Below the pieces are notes generated by a model, which was not told where the DNA came from, did not search any database, and saw nothing but the letters and a program-made list of their open reading frames with translations. A stretch of 6,541 nucleotides of DNA from Flavobacteriaceae bacterium (lineage in GTDB: Bacteria > Bacteroidota > Bacteroidia > Flavobacteriales > Flavobacteriaceae). Shown here in pieces: positions 1 to 5,953 of this stretch (the stretch's first letter is position 1; every line of letters starts with the position of its first letter). The translations under genes were made by a program, and so were the position numbers. Location: positions 1 through 6,541 of the forward strand of contig JAUYUF010000060.1 of NCBI GenBank assembly GCA_030694835.1, given 5' to 3'.

Positions 1-1067
1 CAAGATTTCATCATGCTATTGGATGTGTTTATTTGATGCAAAAAGCAGTAAGAGTTTTAAGATTTAAAGGAGCAAAAATTACTGATGACGAAGAAAATGC
101 ACTTTATATAGCTATTTTATTACACGATATTGGTCATGGAGCGTTTTCTCATGCTTTAGAAAATAGTATAGTATCAGGAATAAATCATGAAGAAATTTCT
201 TTAAAATTTATGGAAACGCTGAATATTGAGTTCAATAATCAACTTGATTTGGCAATTTTGATATTTAAAGGAAATCATAAAAAGAAATTTTTATATCAGT
301 TAATTTCTAGTCAGTTAGATATGGACCGGTTAGATTATCTTAAGCGAGATAGTTTTTACTCGGGTGTTGCAGAAGGTAATATAAATTCAGATCGATTAAT
401 TGCCATGTTAAATGTACATGATGGCGAATTGGTTATTGAAGAAAAAGGAATCTATTCAGTTGAAAAATTTATTGTTGGAAGACGATTAATGTATTGGCAA
501 GTTTATTTACATAAAACAGGTTTAGCAGCTGAATTACTGTTAGTTAACATTTTAAAAAGAGCTAAAGAATTGGCATTGAAAGGAGTTGATTTATATGGAA
601 GTAGTAACTTAAAATACTTTTTATATCAAAAAATTGATGAAAATAATTTTGATGATAAAACATTAGAAATATTTTCACAATTAGATGACTATGATGTATT
701 ATCTGCTGTTAAAGAGTGGACAAAACATCAAGATAAAATTATTTCAACACTGTCTAAAATGCTAATTAATAGAAAATTACCAAAAGTTATTTTGCAAAAT
801 CAAAAATTAGGAAAAGTAGAAGTTAATAAGATTACAAAAAAGATTTTAGACAATTATGAGATTACAAAAAAAGAACTTCCATACTTTATTTTTCAAGGAA
901 ATGTAAGCAATCAGGCATATAATATAAAAGATAATACAATTAAAATTCTAACTAAAAAAGGTAAAACAGTTGATTTGGCCATTGCTTCTGACCAATTAAA
1001 TTTATTAGCTTTATCCAAGCCAGTTATTAAATACTATATTTGCTTTCCAAAACAGTTAGATTTATAA
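1..1067 (+). CDS. HD-domain phosphohydrolase, SAMHD1/dNTPase-like (5' end missing)
   Basis: Probable metal-dependent HD-superfamily phosphohydrolase of the COG1078 / SAMHD1-like group, whose characterised members hydrolyse (d)NTPs in the cytoplasm. The reading frame is open from base 3, with no stop, so the gene continues left of the window. The TTG at 33 and ATG at 36 are internal, because the codons before them (3-32) encode a conserved RFxH motif, here RFHHAIG. Its second His (12-14) is the expected first metal ligand. The HD pair is in HDIGHGAFSH (HD at 123-128), and the distal Asp is in DMDRLDYLKRD (Asp at 324-326). All four metal-binding positions are therefore present. A total of 354 codons are visible; I estimate about 50 N-terminal residues are missing, judging from family members of roughly 400 residues. 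The C-terminal half is Lys-rich and has no motif I recognise. The gene ends 40 bases before lpxD, and a promoter candidate lies between them. The actual substrate (dNTP or another nucleotide) cannot be read from the sequence. Confidence 0.88.
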   Translation, partial: RFHHAIGCVYLMQKAVRVLRFKGAKITDDEENALYIAILLHDIGHGAFSHALENSIVSGINHEEISLKFMETLNIEFNNQLDLAILIFKGNHKKKFLYQLISSQLDMDRLDYLKRDSFYSGVAEGNINSDRLIAMLNVHDGELVIEEKGIYSVEKFIVGRRLMYWQVYLHKTGLAAELLLVNILKRAKELALKGVDLYGSSNLKYFLYQKIDENNFDDKTLEIFSQLDDYDVLSAVKEWTKHQDKIISTLSKMLINRKLPKVILQNQKLGKVEVNKITKKILDNYEITKKELPYFIFQGNVSNQAYNIKDNTIKILTKKGKTVDLAIASDQLNLLALSKPVIKYYICFPKQLDL

Positions 1068-1074
1068 GATAATA

Positions 1075-1102
1075 TTTGTAAAAAAACTTTTTCATATTTT
1101 TG
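1075..1102 (+). promoter_or_regulatory. Candidate Bacteroidetes-type promoter for lpxD
   Basis: TATTTTTG at 1095-1102, followed by C, matches the Bacteroidetes sigma-ABfr -7 element TAnnTTTG(Y) exactly. A TTTG at 1075-1078 could be the -33 element, but the 16-base spacer is slightly short for the usual TTG-N17-23 arrangement. The -7 box ends 5 bases before the lpxD ATG, so a start site at the usual distance would give an mRNA with almost no leader. A weaker -7-like AATATTTG (1071-1078) would instead allow a leader of roughly 25 bases. This is a motif match only. Confidence 0.5.
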
Positions 1103-1107
1103 CATCA

Positions 1108-2145
1108 ATGAAATTTACAGCCAAACAAATAGCAGAAGTTTTAAACGGCGAAATTGTTGGAGATTCCACAGTTGAAGTTGATAAGCTATCTAAGATTGAA
1201 GAAGGAGCCAAGGGCTCTCTTACTTTTCTATCAAATTTAAAATACAAAAATTATCTATATACTACTAATGCTTCTATTGTAATAGTTGGGAAGGATTTTG
1301 AACCAGAAAAAGAAGTTCAAAGCACCATGATAAAAGTAGACGATGCGTATCAATCATTTGCCAAATTATTAGAATTTTACAATCAAGTAAAGCTCAATAA
1401 ATCTGGTATAGAAGAACCTAGCTTTATAAGTAAATCTGTTAAAATTGGTGAAAATCCATATATAGGCGCTTTTGCTTATATTGGAAACAATGTTGTTTTA
1501 GGTGATAATGTAAAAATTTACCCTAATGTTTTTATCGGTGAAAATGTGACAATCAATGATAATTCAACTATTTTTTCAGGTGCAAAAATATATTCTGAAA
1601 CAGAGATAGGAGCTAATTGTACCATTCATTCTGGAGCTGTACTTGGTTCAGACGGATTTGGTTTTGCGCCCTCAGAAGATGGTTCTTTTAAAAAGATTCC
1701 TCAAATTGGAAATGTTATTTTAGAAGACTATGTTGATATAGGCGCTGGAACTACAATTGATAGGGCAACTTTAGGGTCTACCATTATAAGAAAAGGAGTA
1801 AAACTAGATAATCAAATTCAGATTGCACATAATGTTGAAATTGGTGAAAATACTGTAATTGCAGCTCAAACTGGTATTGCCGGATCTACAAAAATTGGAA
1901 AAAACTGTATGATTGGCGGACAAGTTGGAATTGTAGGACATATCATTATTGGTGATAATGTTAAAATTCAAGCACAATCAGGAATTTCTAGAAGTTTAAA
2001 AGACAACGAAGTGGTACAAGGAAGTCCAGCAATGAAATATGGCGATTATAATAAATCGTATGTTCATTTTAAAAATTTACCACAAATAGCCACGACGTTA
2101 AATAATATTGAAAAAGAAATTCAAGAATTAAAAGTTAAACTATGA
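1108..2145 (+). CDS. lpxD: UDP-3-O-(3-hydroxyacyl)glucosamine N-acyltransferase LpxD
   Basis: Third step of lipid A synthesis: transfers an (R)-3-hydroxyacyl chain from ACP to the 2-amino group of UDP-3-O-acyl-glucosamine, giving UDP-2,3-diacylglucosamine. It is cytoplasmic and acts as a trimer in the family. The protein has 345 residues, close to the usual 340-350. Residues 1 to about 100 form the N-terminal uridine-binding domain (SLTFLSNLKY at 37-46). Residues from about 105 to 300 form a left-handed beta-helix of hexapeptide repeats. SDGFGF lies at 181-186. His241 in QIAHNVEIG corresponds to catalytic His239 of E. coli, and His278 in GIVGH corresponds to His276. After GSP (305-307) a helical tail of about 38 residues matches the ACP-contacting C-terminal region of canonical LpxD. 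The start is supported by the standard N-terminus MKFTAKQIAEVL; the next Met is residue 74. The stop overlaps the lpxC-fabZ start. This is the canonical copy; the paralogue at 4959-5882 is divergent. Confidence 0.96.
   Translation: MKFTAKQIAEVLNGEIVGDSTVEVDKLSKIEEGAKGSLTFLSNLKYKNYLYTTNASIVIVGKDFEPEKEVQSTMIKVDDAYQSFAKLLEFYNQVKLNKSGIEEPSFISKSVKIGENPYIGAFAYIGNNVVLGDNVKIYPNVFIGENVTINDNSTIFSGAKIYSETEIGANCTIHSGAVLGSDGFGFAPSEDGSFKKIPQIGNVILEDYVDIGAGTTIDRATLGSTIIRKGVKLDNQIQIAHNVEIGENTVIAAQTGIAGSTKIGKNCMIGGQVGIVGHIIIGDNVKIQAQSGISRSLKDNEVVQGSPAMKYGDYNKSYVHFKNLPQIATTLNNIEKEIQELKVKL
2142..2145 (+). other. ATGA start/stop overlap between lpxD and lpxC-fabZ
   Basis: The lpxC-fabZ ATG (2142-2144) overlaps the lpxD TGA (2143-2145). 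The upstream bases are A-rich with no Shine-Dalgarno sequence, so re-initiation or translational coupling is a reasonable inference. It implies that the two genes share an mRNA. Confidence 0.8.
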
Positions 2146-3536
2146 GTAATTATCAAAAAACAATCGCGAAGGAAGTTTCACTTTCAGGTGTAGGATTACA
2201 TACCGGAAATATTGTAACAATGACTTTTAAACCTGCTCCTGTAGATTTTGGATTTGCTTTTGAAAGAATAGATTTAGAAGGAAGACCCATTATTGAAGCT
2301 AAAGTTGAATTTGTAACTACAACTCAAAGAGGAACCAATATAGAAAAAAATGGTGTTCGTGTAAATACTTCTGAACATGTTTTGGCCGCAGCTGTGGGCT
2401 TAGATATCGATAATTTATTGATACAAATCAATGCTGCTGAACCTCCAATTATGGATGGATCCTCAAAATATTTTGTGGAGGCATTGGAAGCAGCCGGAAT
2501 TGTAGAGCAAGATGTTGAGCGTGATGTCTTTATTGTAAAAGAAGTCATTTCTTATAAAGATGAAGAAACCGGAAGTGAAATCATGATCATGCCTTCTGAT
2601 GAATATGAAATTACAACCATGGTTGATTTTGGCACCAAAATATTAGGAACACAAAATGCAACAATCCATTCTATAAAAGAATTTAAAAAAGAAATTGCCA
2701 ATGCAAGAACTTTTAGTTTTCTGCATGAATTAGAAATGCTGTTAGACAGCGATTTAATAAAAGGTGGTGATTTGAATAATGCCATTGTTTATGTTGATAA
2801 AGAAATTTCACCGGAAACAATTGAAAAGCTGAAAGTAATTTTCAAAAAAGATAAAGTAAACGTAAGTCCCAACGGAATTTTAGATAACCTCACTTTACAT
2901 TGGGCAAATGAAGCAGCCCGACATAAATTATTAGATGTAATCGGAGATTTGGCACTCATTGGAACAAGAATCCGTGGAAAAGTTATTGCTAATAAACCAG
3001 GTCATAAAATAAATACTTTATTTGCTAAAAAATTAGCTAATATTATTAAATGTGAGAAACGCAATTATGTTCCAAAATTTAATTTATGCGATCCTCCGTT
3101 AATGGATATTCATCAAATTATGGAAGTACTTCCACATAGACCTCCATTTTTGTTAATAGATAGAATATTAGAATTATCTGATAAACATGTTGTTGGGATG
3201 AAAAACGTGACCATGAATGAATCTTATTTTGTTGGTCATTTTCCAGGAGCACCTGTTATGCCGGGAGTACTTCAGGTAGAAGCGATGGCGCAATGCGGAG
3301 GTGTTTTAGTTTTAAATACCGTTCCAGATCCACATAATTACTTAACCTATTTTATGAAAATGGATAATGTTAAGTTTAAGCAAAAAGTGTTGCCTGGAGA
3401 TACATTAATCATTAAAGCAGAGTTAATCACTCCAATTAGAAGAGGAATATGCCATATGCAAGCATTTGGTTATGCTAATAATAAGTTAGTAGTAGAAGCT
3501 GAATTAATGGCTCAAATAGTTAGAATAAACAATTAA
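2142..3536 (+). CDS. lpxC-fabZ: Bifunctional LpxC deacetylase / FabZ 3-hydroxyacyl-ACP dehydratase
   Basis: Fusion of two cytoplasmic enzymes, 464 residues. Residues 1 to about 305 are LpxC, the Zn2+ deacetylase that removes acetate from UDP-3-O-acyl-GlcNAc, the committed lipid A step. Visible motifs are GVGLHTG (16-22), SEH (Glu78, His79), MDGSS (104-108), RHKLLDVIGD (His261 and Asp265) and GH (His288). His79, His261 and Asp265 correspond to the E. coli zinc ligands His79, His238 and Asp242; His288 corresponds to the catalytic His265. Residues from about 317 to 464 are FabZ, which dehydrates (R)-3-hydroxyacyl-ACP in fatty acid elongation. It has the entry motif LPHRPPFLLIDR (330-341) and GHFPGAPVMPG (365-375), with catalytic His366 and Glu380 14 residues apart, as in stand-alone FabZ. 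There is no frameshift or stop at the junction, so this is a true fusion, as known in Bacteroidetes. The LpxC domain carries about 24 extra residues before RHKLLD compared with E. coli. lpxA follows after 9 bases, suggesting one operon. Confidence 0.97.
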   Translation: MSNYQKTIAKEVSLSGVGLHTGNIVTMTFKPAPVDFGFAFERIDLEGRPIIEAKVEFVTTTQRGTNIEKNGVRVNTSEHVLAAAVGLDIDNLLIQINAAEPPIMDGSSKYFVEALEAAGIVEQDVERDVFIVKEVISYKDEETGSEIMIMPSDEYEITTMVDFGTKILGTQNATIHSIKEFKKEIANARTFSFLHELEMLLDSDLIKGGDLNNAIVYVDKEISPETIEKLKVIFKKDKVNVSPNGILDNLTLHWANEAARHKLLDVIGDLALIGTRIRGKVIANKPGHKINTLFAKKLANIIKCEKRNYVPKFNLCDPPLMDIHQIMEVLPHRPPFLLIDRILELSDKHVVGMKNVTMNESYFVGHFPGAPVMPGVLQVEAMAQCGGVLVLNTVPDPHNYLTYFMKMDNVKFKQKVLPGDTLIIKAELITPIRRGICHMQAFGYANNKLVVEAELMAQIVRINN

Positions 3537-3545
3537 AGAATTAAT

Positions 3546-4328
3546 ATGAATCAACCTTTAGCATATATACATCCAGGAGCTAAAATTGCTCGAAACGTAG
3601 TAGTAGAACCTTTTACTACCATTCATAATAATGTAATTATAGGATCTGGTACATGGATTGGATCCAACGTAACCATTATGGAAGGAGCAAGAATTGGTAG
3701 TAACTGTAGAATTTTTCCTGGTGCTGTAATATCGGCAATTCCTCAAGATTTGAAATTTGAAGGTGAAGATTCTCTTACGGTAATTGGTGATAATACAACT
3801 GTTAGAGAATGTGTTACTATCAATAGGGGTACAAGTGCAACAGGAAGAACTAAAATTGGAAATAATTGTTTAATTATGGCTACAGCTCATATAGCTCATG
3901 ATTGTGAAATAGGCGATTACGCAATTGTAGTGAATGGTGTAGCATTAGCTGGTCATGTAATTGTTGGTAAATACGCTATTATTGGTGGATTAGCAGCAGT
4001 TCATCAATTTATTCATATTGGTGATCATGCAATGATATCTGGTGGTTCTTTAGTAAGAAAGGATGTACCTCCGTTTACAAAAGCGGCAAAAGAACCATTG
4101 TCATATGTTGGTATTAATTCTATCGGATTAAGAAGAAGAGGATTTTCAACCGAAAAAATAAGAGAAATACAAGATATCTATAGAATTCTATATCAGAAAA
4201 ATTATAATACATCACAAGCATTAGAAAAATTAGAGGCTGAAATGGAGGCTACTGCTGAACGTGATGAAATTATTACTTTCATTAGAAATTCACAAAGAGG
4301 TATCATGAAAGGATATTCAGGAAATTAA
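3546..4328 (+). CDS. lpxA: UDP-N-acetylglucosamine O-acyltransferase LpxA
   Basis: First step of lipid A synthesis: reversible transfer of an (R)-3-hydroxyacyl chain from ACP to the 3-OH of UDP-GlcNAc. The protein has 260 residues (E. coli 262) and belongs to the trimeric left-handed beta-helix family. Hexapeptide repeats run from about residue 8 to 180, and an alpha-helical C-terminal domain follows (GLRRRGFS at 194-201, then helices to 260). His118 in AHIAHDC matches catalytic His125 of E. coli. His115, His137 (LAGH) and His153 (AVHQF) match E. coli His122, His144 and His160, all at the same offset of 7. PQDLKF (66-71) holds the substrate-contact Gln, Asp and Lys. Gly166 matches Gly173 of E. 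coli, the acyl-chain ruler position, which suggests a long acyl donor. The ATG is 9 bases after the lpxC-fabZ stop and begins the family N-terminus; no Shine-Dalgarno is seen. The gene most likely shares an mRNA with lpxD and lpxC-fabZ. Confidence 0.97.
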   Translation: MNQPLAYIHPGAKIARNVVVEPFTTIHNNVIIGSGTWIGSNVTIMEGARIGSNCRIFPGAVISAIPQDLKFEGEDSLTVIGDNTTVRECVTINRGTSATGRTKIGNNCLIMATAHIAHDCEIGDYAIVVNGVALAGHVIVGKYAIIGGLAAVHQFIHIGDHAMISGGSLVRKDVPPFTKAAKEPLSYVGINSIGLRRRGFSTEKIREIQDIYRILYQKNYNTSQALEKLEAEMEATAERDEIITFIRNSQRGIMKGYSGN

Positions 4329-4357
4329 TATATAATAAATTAGAAAAGATAAAATAA

Positions 4358-4924
4358 ATGGCAAGTACATCAGAAATTAGAAATGGATTATGCATCAATT
4401 ATAACAATGATACTTTTAAAGTAATAGAATTTTTACACGTAAAACCAGGAAAAGGGCCTGCATTTGTAAGAACTAAATTAAAAAGTTTAACAACAGGTAA
4501 AGTGTTAGATAATACTTTTTCTGGAGGTCAAAAAATTGATGAAGTTAGAGTAGAAACTAGAAAATATCAGTTTTTATATAATGAAGGAGAAATGTATTAT
4601 TTTATGAATACAGAGGATTATAATCAAATAACAATCTTGAAAGAAGTTTTAGATGCTCCAGAGTTAATGAAAGAAGGTGAGATGGTAACTATCATTATCA
4701 GAGCAGAAGATGAGTTTCCGTTATCTGTAGATATGCCTGCAAGTGTTGTATTAAAAGTAATTGAAACTGAACCAGGATTAAAAGGAAATACAGCGACAAA
4801 TGCAACAAAACCTGCTATCGTAGAAACAGGTGCTAGAGTTAATGTTCCCTTATTTATTAATGAAGGAGACAGTATAAAAATTGATACTTCAAAAGGTTCT
4901 TATTTAGAGAGAGTGAAAGAATAA
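4358..4924 (+). CDS. efp: Translation elongation factor P
   Basis: EF-P binds the ribosome between the P and E sites and relieves stalling at consecutive prolines. The protein has 188 residues, standard for the family. Domain I (about 1-64, KOW-like) carries the loop VKPGKGPAF (28-36), with Lys32 at the tip, the position of modified Lys34 in E. coli. Domain II (about 68-128) and domain III (about 131-188) are OB folds; domain III contains the family signature region around PGLKGNTA through GARVNVPLF (139-165). A lysine at the tip argues against an arginine-rhamnosylating (EarP) system, but whether and how it is modified cannot be told, since no modification gene is in the window. The ATG lies 29 bases after lpxA. 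The spacer is AT-only apart from two G residues, with an A-rich stretch and no clear promoter, so read-through from lpxA is plausible. Confidence 0.97.
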   Translation: MASTSEIRNGLCINYNNDTFKVIEFLHVKPGKGPAFVRTKLKSLTTGKVLDNTFSGGQKIDEVRVETRKYQFLYNEGEMYYFMNTEDYNQITILKEVLDAPELMKEGEMVTIIIRAEDEFPLSVDMPASVVLKVIETEPGLKGNTATNATKPAIVETGARVNVPLFINEGDSIKIDTSKGSYLERVKE

Positions 4925-4927
4925 ATT

Positions 4928-4953
4928 TTTTTTATATCTTTAGATATAAAAAA
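4928..4953 (+). promoter_or_regulatory. AT-rich inverted repeat with a weak -7-like box, efp/lpxD2 spacer
   Basis: The arms TTTTTTATATCT (4928-4939) and AGATATAAAAAA (4942-4953) are perfectly complementary across a 2-base centre. As RNA this would form about 11 pairs with a 4-base loop, with a single C-G pair. The same bases contain TATCTTTA (4935-4942), one mismatch from the Bacteroidetes -7 element TAnnTTTG. That would place a start about 10 bases before the ATG at 4959; no -33 TTG is seen. It is a poor intrinsic terminator because it has almost no GC and no clean T-tract after the stem on the + strand. It may be a weak promoter, an mRNA stem, or simply AT-rich sequence. Confidence 0.35.
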
Positions 4954-4958
4954 TTTAT

Positions 4959-5882
4959 ATGAAATTTGCTAAAACCTTTACTTTAAAAGAAATAGCCAGC
5001 ATTATTAATTGCAAATATGTTGGTTCTGATGATTTTCCCATTAATGGAATGAATGAAATTAATGTGGTAGAATCAGGTGATATTGTATTTGTTGATCACC
5101 CAAAATATTATACTAAAGCCTTAAAATCTGCAGCAACTATTATTTTAATTAATAAAGATGTAGAGTGTCCAGAAGGAAAGGCTTTATTATTAACTGATGA
5201 TCCATTTAGAGATTTTAAAAAATTAGTACTTTATTTTAAACCATTTCAAAGCGCACACAATGCAATTGCAGAATCCGCTAAAATTGGTAAAAACACAATA
5301 ATTCAGCCCAATGTATTTTTAGGTAATAATGTTATTATAGGTGAAAATTGTCTAATTCACCCCAATGTAGTTATCTATGATGATTGTACAATTGGAAATA
5401 ATGTGACTATTCATGCTGGAACAGTAATTGGGGCAGATGCTTTTTATTACAAAAAACGATCTGATTGTTACGATAAACTTAATTCGTGTGGTTCAGTAAT
5501 TATAGAAGATAATGTAGATATTGGAGCTCTTTGTACAATAGATAGAGGAGTTACAGGTAATACTACTATTAAAAAAGGAACAAAAATTGACAATCAAGTA
5601 CAAGTTGGTCATGATACTGTAATTGGTGAACGTTGTTTAATTGCAGCACAAACAGGAATTTCGGGTTGTGTAGTGTTAGAAGAACAAGTAACTTTATGGG
5701 GTCAAGTCGGAACAAATAGTGGAATTAGAATAGGTGCTGGAGCCACTGTTTATGGTCAATCTGGAGTTACAAAATCTATAGCAGGAGGAAAGTCCTATTT
5801 TGGTTCACCAATTGCTGAATCAAGAGAAAAATTTAAAGAAATAGTTCGTAATAAACAAAATTTACAGAAGTCTAAAAATTAA
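4959..5882 (+). CDS. Divergent LpxD-family acyltransferase paralogue (LpxD2)
   Basis: Second LpxD-like protein, 307 residues against 345 for the canonical copy. The layout is the same: an N-terminal LpxD domain (about 1-100, SGDIVFVDHPKY at 39-50) and a left-handed beta-helix of hexapeptide repeats (about 105-275). Many landmarks align: TIDRG (193-197), DNQVQVGHDTVIG (211-223) and IAAQTGISG (228-236). His218 matches catalytic His241 of the first LpxD. Several features differ. The second active-site His is Gly255 (GQVGTNSG against GQVGIVGH). SDGFGF has become ADAFYY (159-164). The likely uridine-pocket Asn43 aligns with His47. The C-terminal tail after GSP (282-284) is only 23 residues, against 38. 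An N-acyltransferase in the cytoplasm is the reasonable expectation, but the acceptor sugar and the use of acyl-ACP are uncertain, so I give no gene symbol. The ATG starts 34 bases after efp, and the N-terminus MKFAKTFTLKEIASII matches the family. The frame is intact and not decaying. Confidence 0.88.
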   Translation: MKFAKTFTLKEIASIINCKYVGSDDFPINGMNEINVVESGDIVFVDHPKYYTKALKSAATIILINKDVECPEGKALLLTDDPFRDFKKLVLYFKPFQSAHNAIAESAKIGKNTIIQPNVFLGNNVIIGENCLIHPNVVIYDDCTIGNNVTIHAGTVIGADAFYYKKRSDCYDKLNSCGSVIIEDNVDIGALCTIDRGVTGNTTIKKGTKIDNQVQVGHDTVIGERCLIAAQTGISGCVVLEEQVTLWGQVGTNSGIRIGAGATVYGQSGVTKSIAGGKSYFGSPIAESREKFKEIVRNKQNLQKSKN

Positions 5883-5913
5883 AAGAAATCCTTTTAAATA
5901 CCCATATTAAAAG
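5879..5913 (+). repeat. Three alternating inverted-repeat arms upstream of sucD
   Basis: TTAAAAG (5879-5885), CTTTTAA (5891-5897) and TTAAAAG (5907-5913) alternate. The middle arm can pair with either neighbour, across a 5-base or a 9-base gap. The first arm overlaps the lpxD2 stop codon, and the third ends 2 bases before the candidate sucD -7 box. The arms could form a weak mRNA end structure for lpxD2 or a palindromic protein-binding site at the sucD promoter. The arms are short and AT-rich, so chance is a real possibility. Confidence 0.3.
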
Positions 5914-5915
5914 TG

Positions 5916-5923
5916 TAATTTTG
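5916..5923 (+). promoter_or_regulatory. Candidate Bacteroidetes-type -7 box for sucD
   Basis: TAATTTTG, followed by C, matches the TAnnTTTG(Y) -7 element exactly. A start site about 5 bases downstream would give a leader of roughly 25 bases before the sucD ATG at 5954. No good -33 TTG lies 17-23 bases upstream; the inverted-repeat arm CTTTTAA occupies that region. The leader (5924-5953) is A/T-rich with no Shine-Dalgarno, typical of this phylum. sucD is therefore probably transcribed separately from the lipid A genes. Confidence 0.5.
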
Positions 5924-5953
5924 CAAAGTTTTAATAATAAAATTAATTACACA

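Noticed and set aside
33..38. TTG (33) or ATG (36) as the start of the HD phosphohydrolase
   Set aside because: Codons 3-32 are in frame without a stop and encode the conserved RFxH metal-ligand motif, so translation starts left of the window.
2324..2785. Two minus-strand open frames (2324-2548 and 2552-2785) inside lpxC-fabZ
   Set aside because: They lie opposite conserved LpxC coding sequence, are Ser/Ile-rich as expected of antisense to AT-rich genes, and show no recognisable domain or promoter.
3558..3746. Minus-strand open frame of 62 codons inside lpxA
   Set aside because: It is antisense to the hexapeptide-repeat region; its Tyr/Ser/Asn-rich translation reflects the repeat codons on the other strand.
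4928..4953. Intrinsic terminator after efp
   Set aside because: The stem has one C-G pair only and is not followed by a T-tract on the + strand, so efficient termination is unlikely; kept only as an inverted repeat.
1108..5882. Recent tandem duplication of lpxD
   Set aside because: The two proteins differ at most positions outside the fold landmarks, differ in length by 38 residues, and are separated by three genes; this is an old divergence, not a recent copy.
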